The notes beneath the pieces were generated by a model. It was not told where the DNA came from and searched no databases. It saw only the letters and a program-made list of their open reading frames with translations. The position numbers were made by a program, and so were the translations under genes. A stretch of DNA of 64,000 nucleotides. It comes from Streptomyces omiyaensis. GTDB lineage: Bacteria > Actinomycetota > Actinomycetes > Streptomycetales > Streptomycetaceae. This document shows, piece by piece, positions 63,934 to 64,000 of the stretch. The stretch spans positions 186,001 to 250,000 of the forward strand of contig NZ_BMVV01000010.1 of the NCBI RefSeq assembly GCF_014650895.1, given 5' to 3'. Position 1 is the stretch's first letter; every line of letters starts with the position of its first letter.

Positions 63934-64000
63934 CGGGGCGGGGCCGGGCGCGGTCCGGGGCGGGGCGGGGCGGGTCCGGGGCGGGGCCGGGCGCGGTCCG
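63934..64000. repeat. 24-base direct repeat running off the window
   Basis: Two identical 24-base copies (63934-63957 and 63977-64000), 43 bases apart. The second ends at the window edge, so the array may continue. Confidence 0.75.

Larger units (their letters stand above)
63777..64000. other. glnE upstream region
   Basis: 224 bases without a gene. TAGGCT on the minus strand (63819-63814) is a possible glnE -10. Two repeat families fill the rest and are listed separately. Confidence 0.5.

Overview
The window is high-GC actinobacterial chromosome with strong G/C bias at third codon positions, GTG starts and purine-rich ribosome sites. The gene order (pepA, E3, E2, GntR, aceE ... lipB-lipA ... 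glnA ... glnII ... malR/malEFG ... glnE) is that of the core region of a Streptomyces chromosome. I see no tRNA, rRNA, CRISPR array, insertion sequence or prophage. About 50 genes can be supported.

Region 1 (1-8531) holds the end of leucyl aminopeptidase and the pyruvate dehydrogenase genes: E3 (lpdA), a two-lipoyl-domain E2, a FadR-type GntR regulator and homodimeric E1 (aceE) behind its own promoter, followed by a WYL regulator. Region 2 (8522-16930) is a mosaic of short transcription units: two SDR oxidoreductases, a DUF4240 protein, a TetR regulator, a GNAT acetyltransferase, a TIGR01777 epimerase-like protein, a FAD oxidoreductase and an XRE/TPR regulator. Region 3 (16931-20675) has lipB and lipA, which make the lipoyl cofactor used by region 1, then a small protein, a DUF4191 membrane protein and an RDD protein.

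Region 4 (20783-28351) is nitrogen assimilation: glnA and glnII, each behind sequence matching GlnR-type boxes. Between them lie an ArsC-like protein, a Gfo/Idh/MocA oxidoreductase and a translationally coupled pair: a TROVE-like vWA protein and a 400-residue partner of uncertain function. The pair is the best candidate here for an under-described system. glnE, the adenylyltransferase for GlnA, lies at the far end (60789-63776).

Region 5 (28431-38816) contains a predicted leaderless 41-residue gene, an orphan winged-helix regulator, PepSY and His-rich membrane proteins, a protein phosphatase, a large protein with a degenerate ECF-sigma-like N-terminus and an extracytoplasmic C-terminus, a diiron-like enzyme coupled to a ferredoxin-type reductase, a TetR regulator and a tautomerase.

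Region 6 (38920-53599) is an alpha-glucan system: a secreted double-domain amylase/pullulanase, a secreted alpha-amylase with CBM20, an operon malE-malF-malG-aglA-lacI, and divergent malR. Two closely similar LacI repressors therefore flank the importer operon, and GCAAG/CTTGC repeats occur in the control regions. No ATPase gene is present, so the importer must use one encoded elsewhere (MsiK in known streptomycetes).

Region 7 (53675-64000) holds a PAP2-type membrane phosphatase, an amidohydrolase and amino-acid permease opposite a TetR regulator, an ECF41 sigma factor with a FAD oxidoreductase partner, glnE, and a repeat-rich end.
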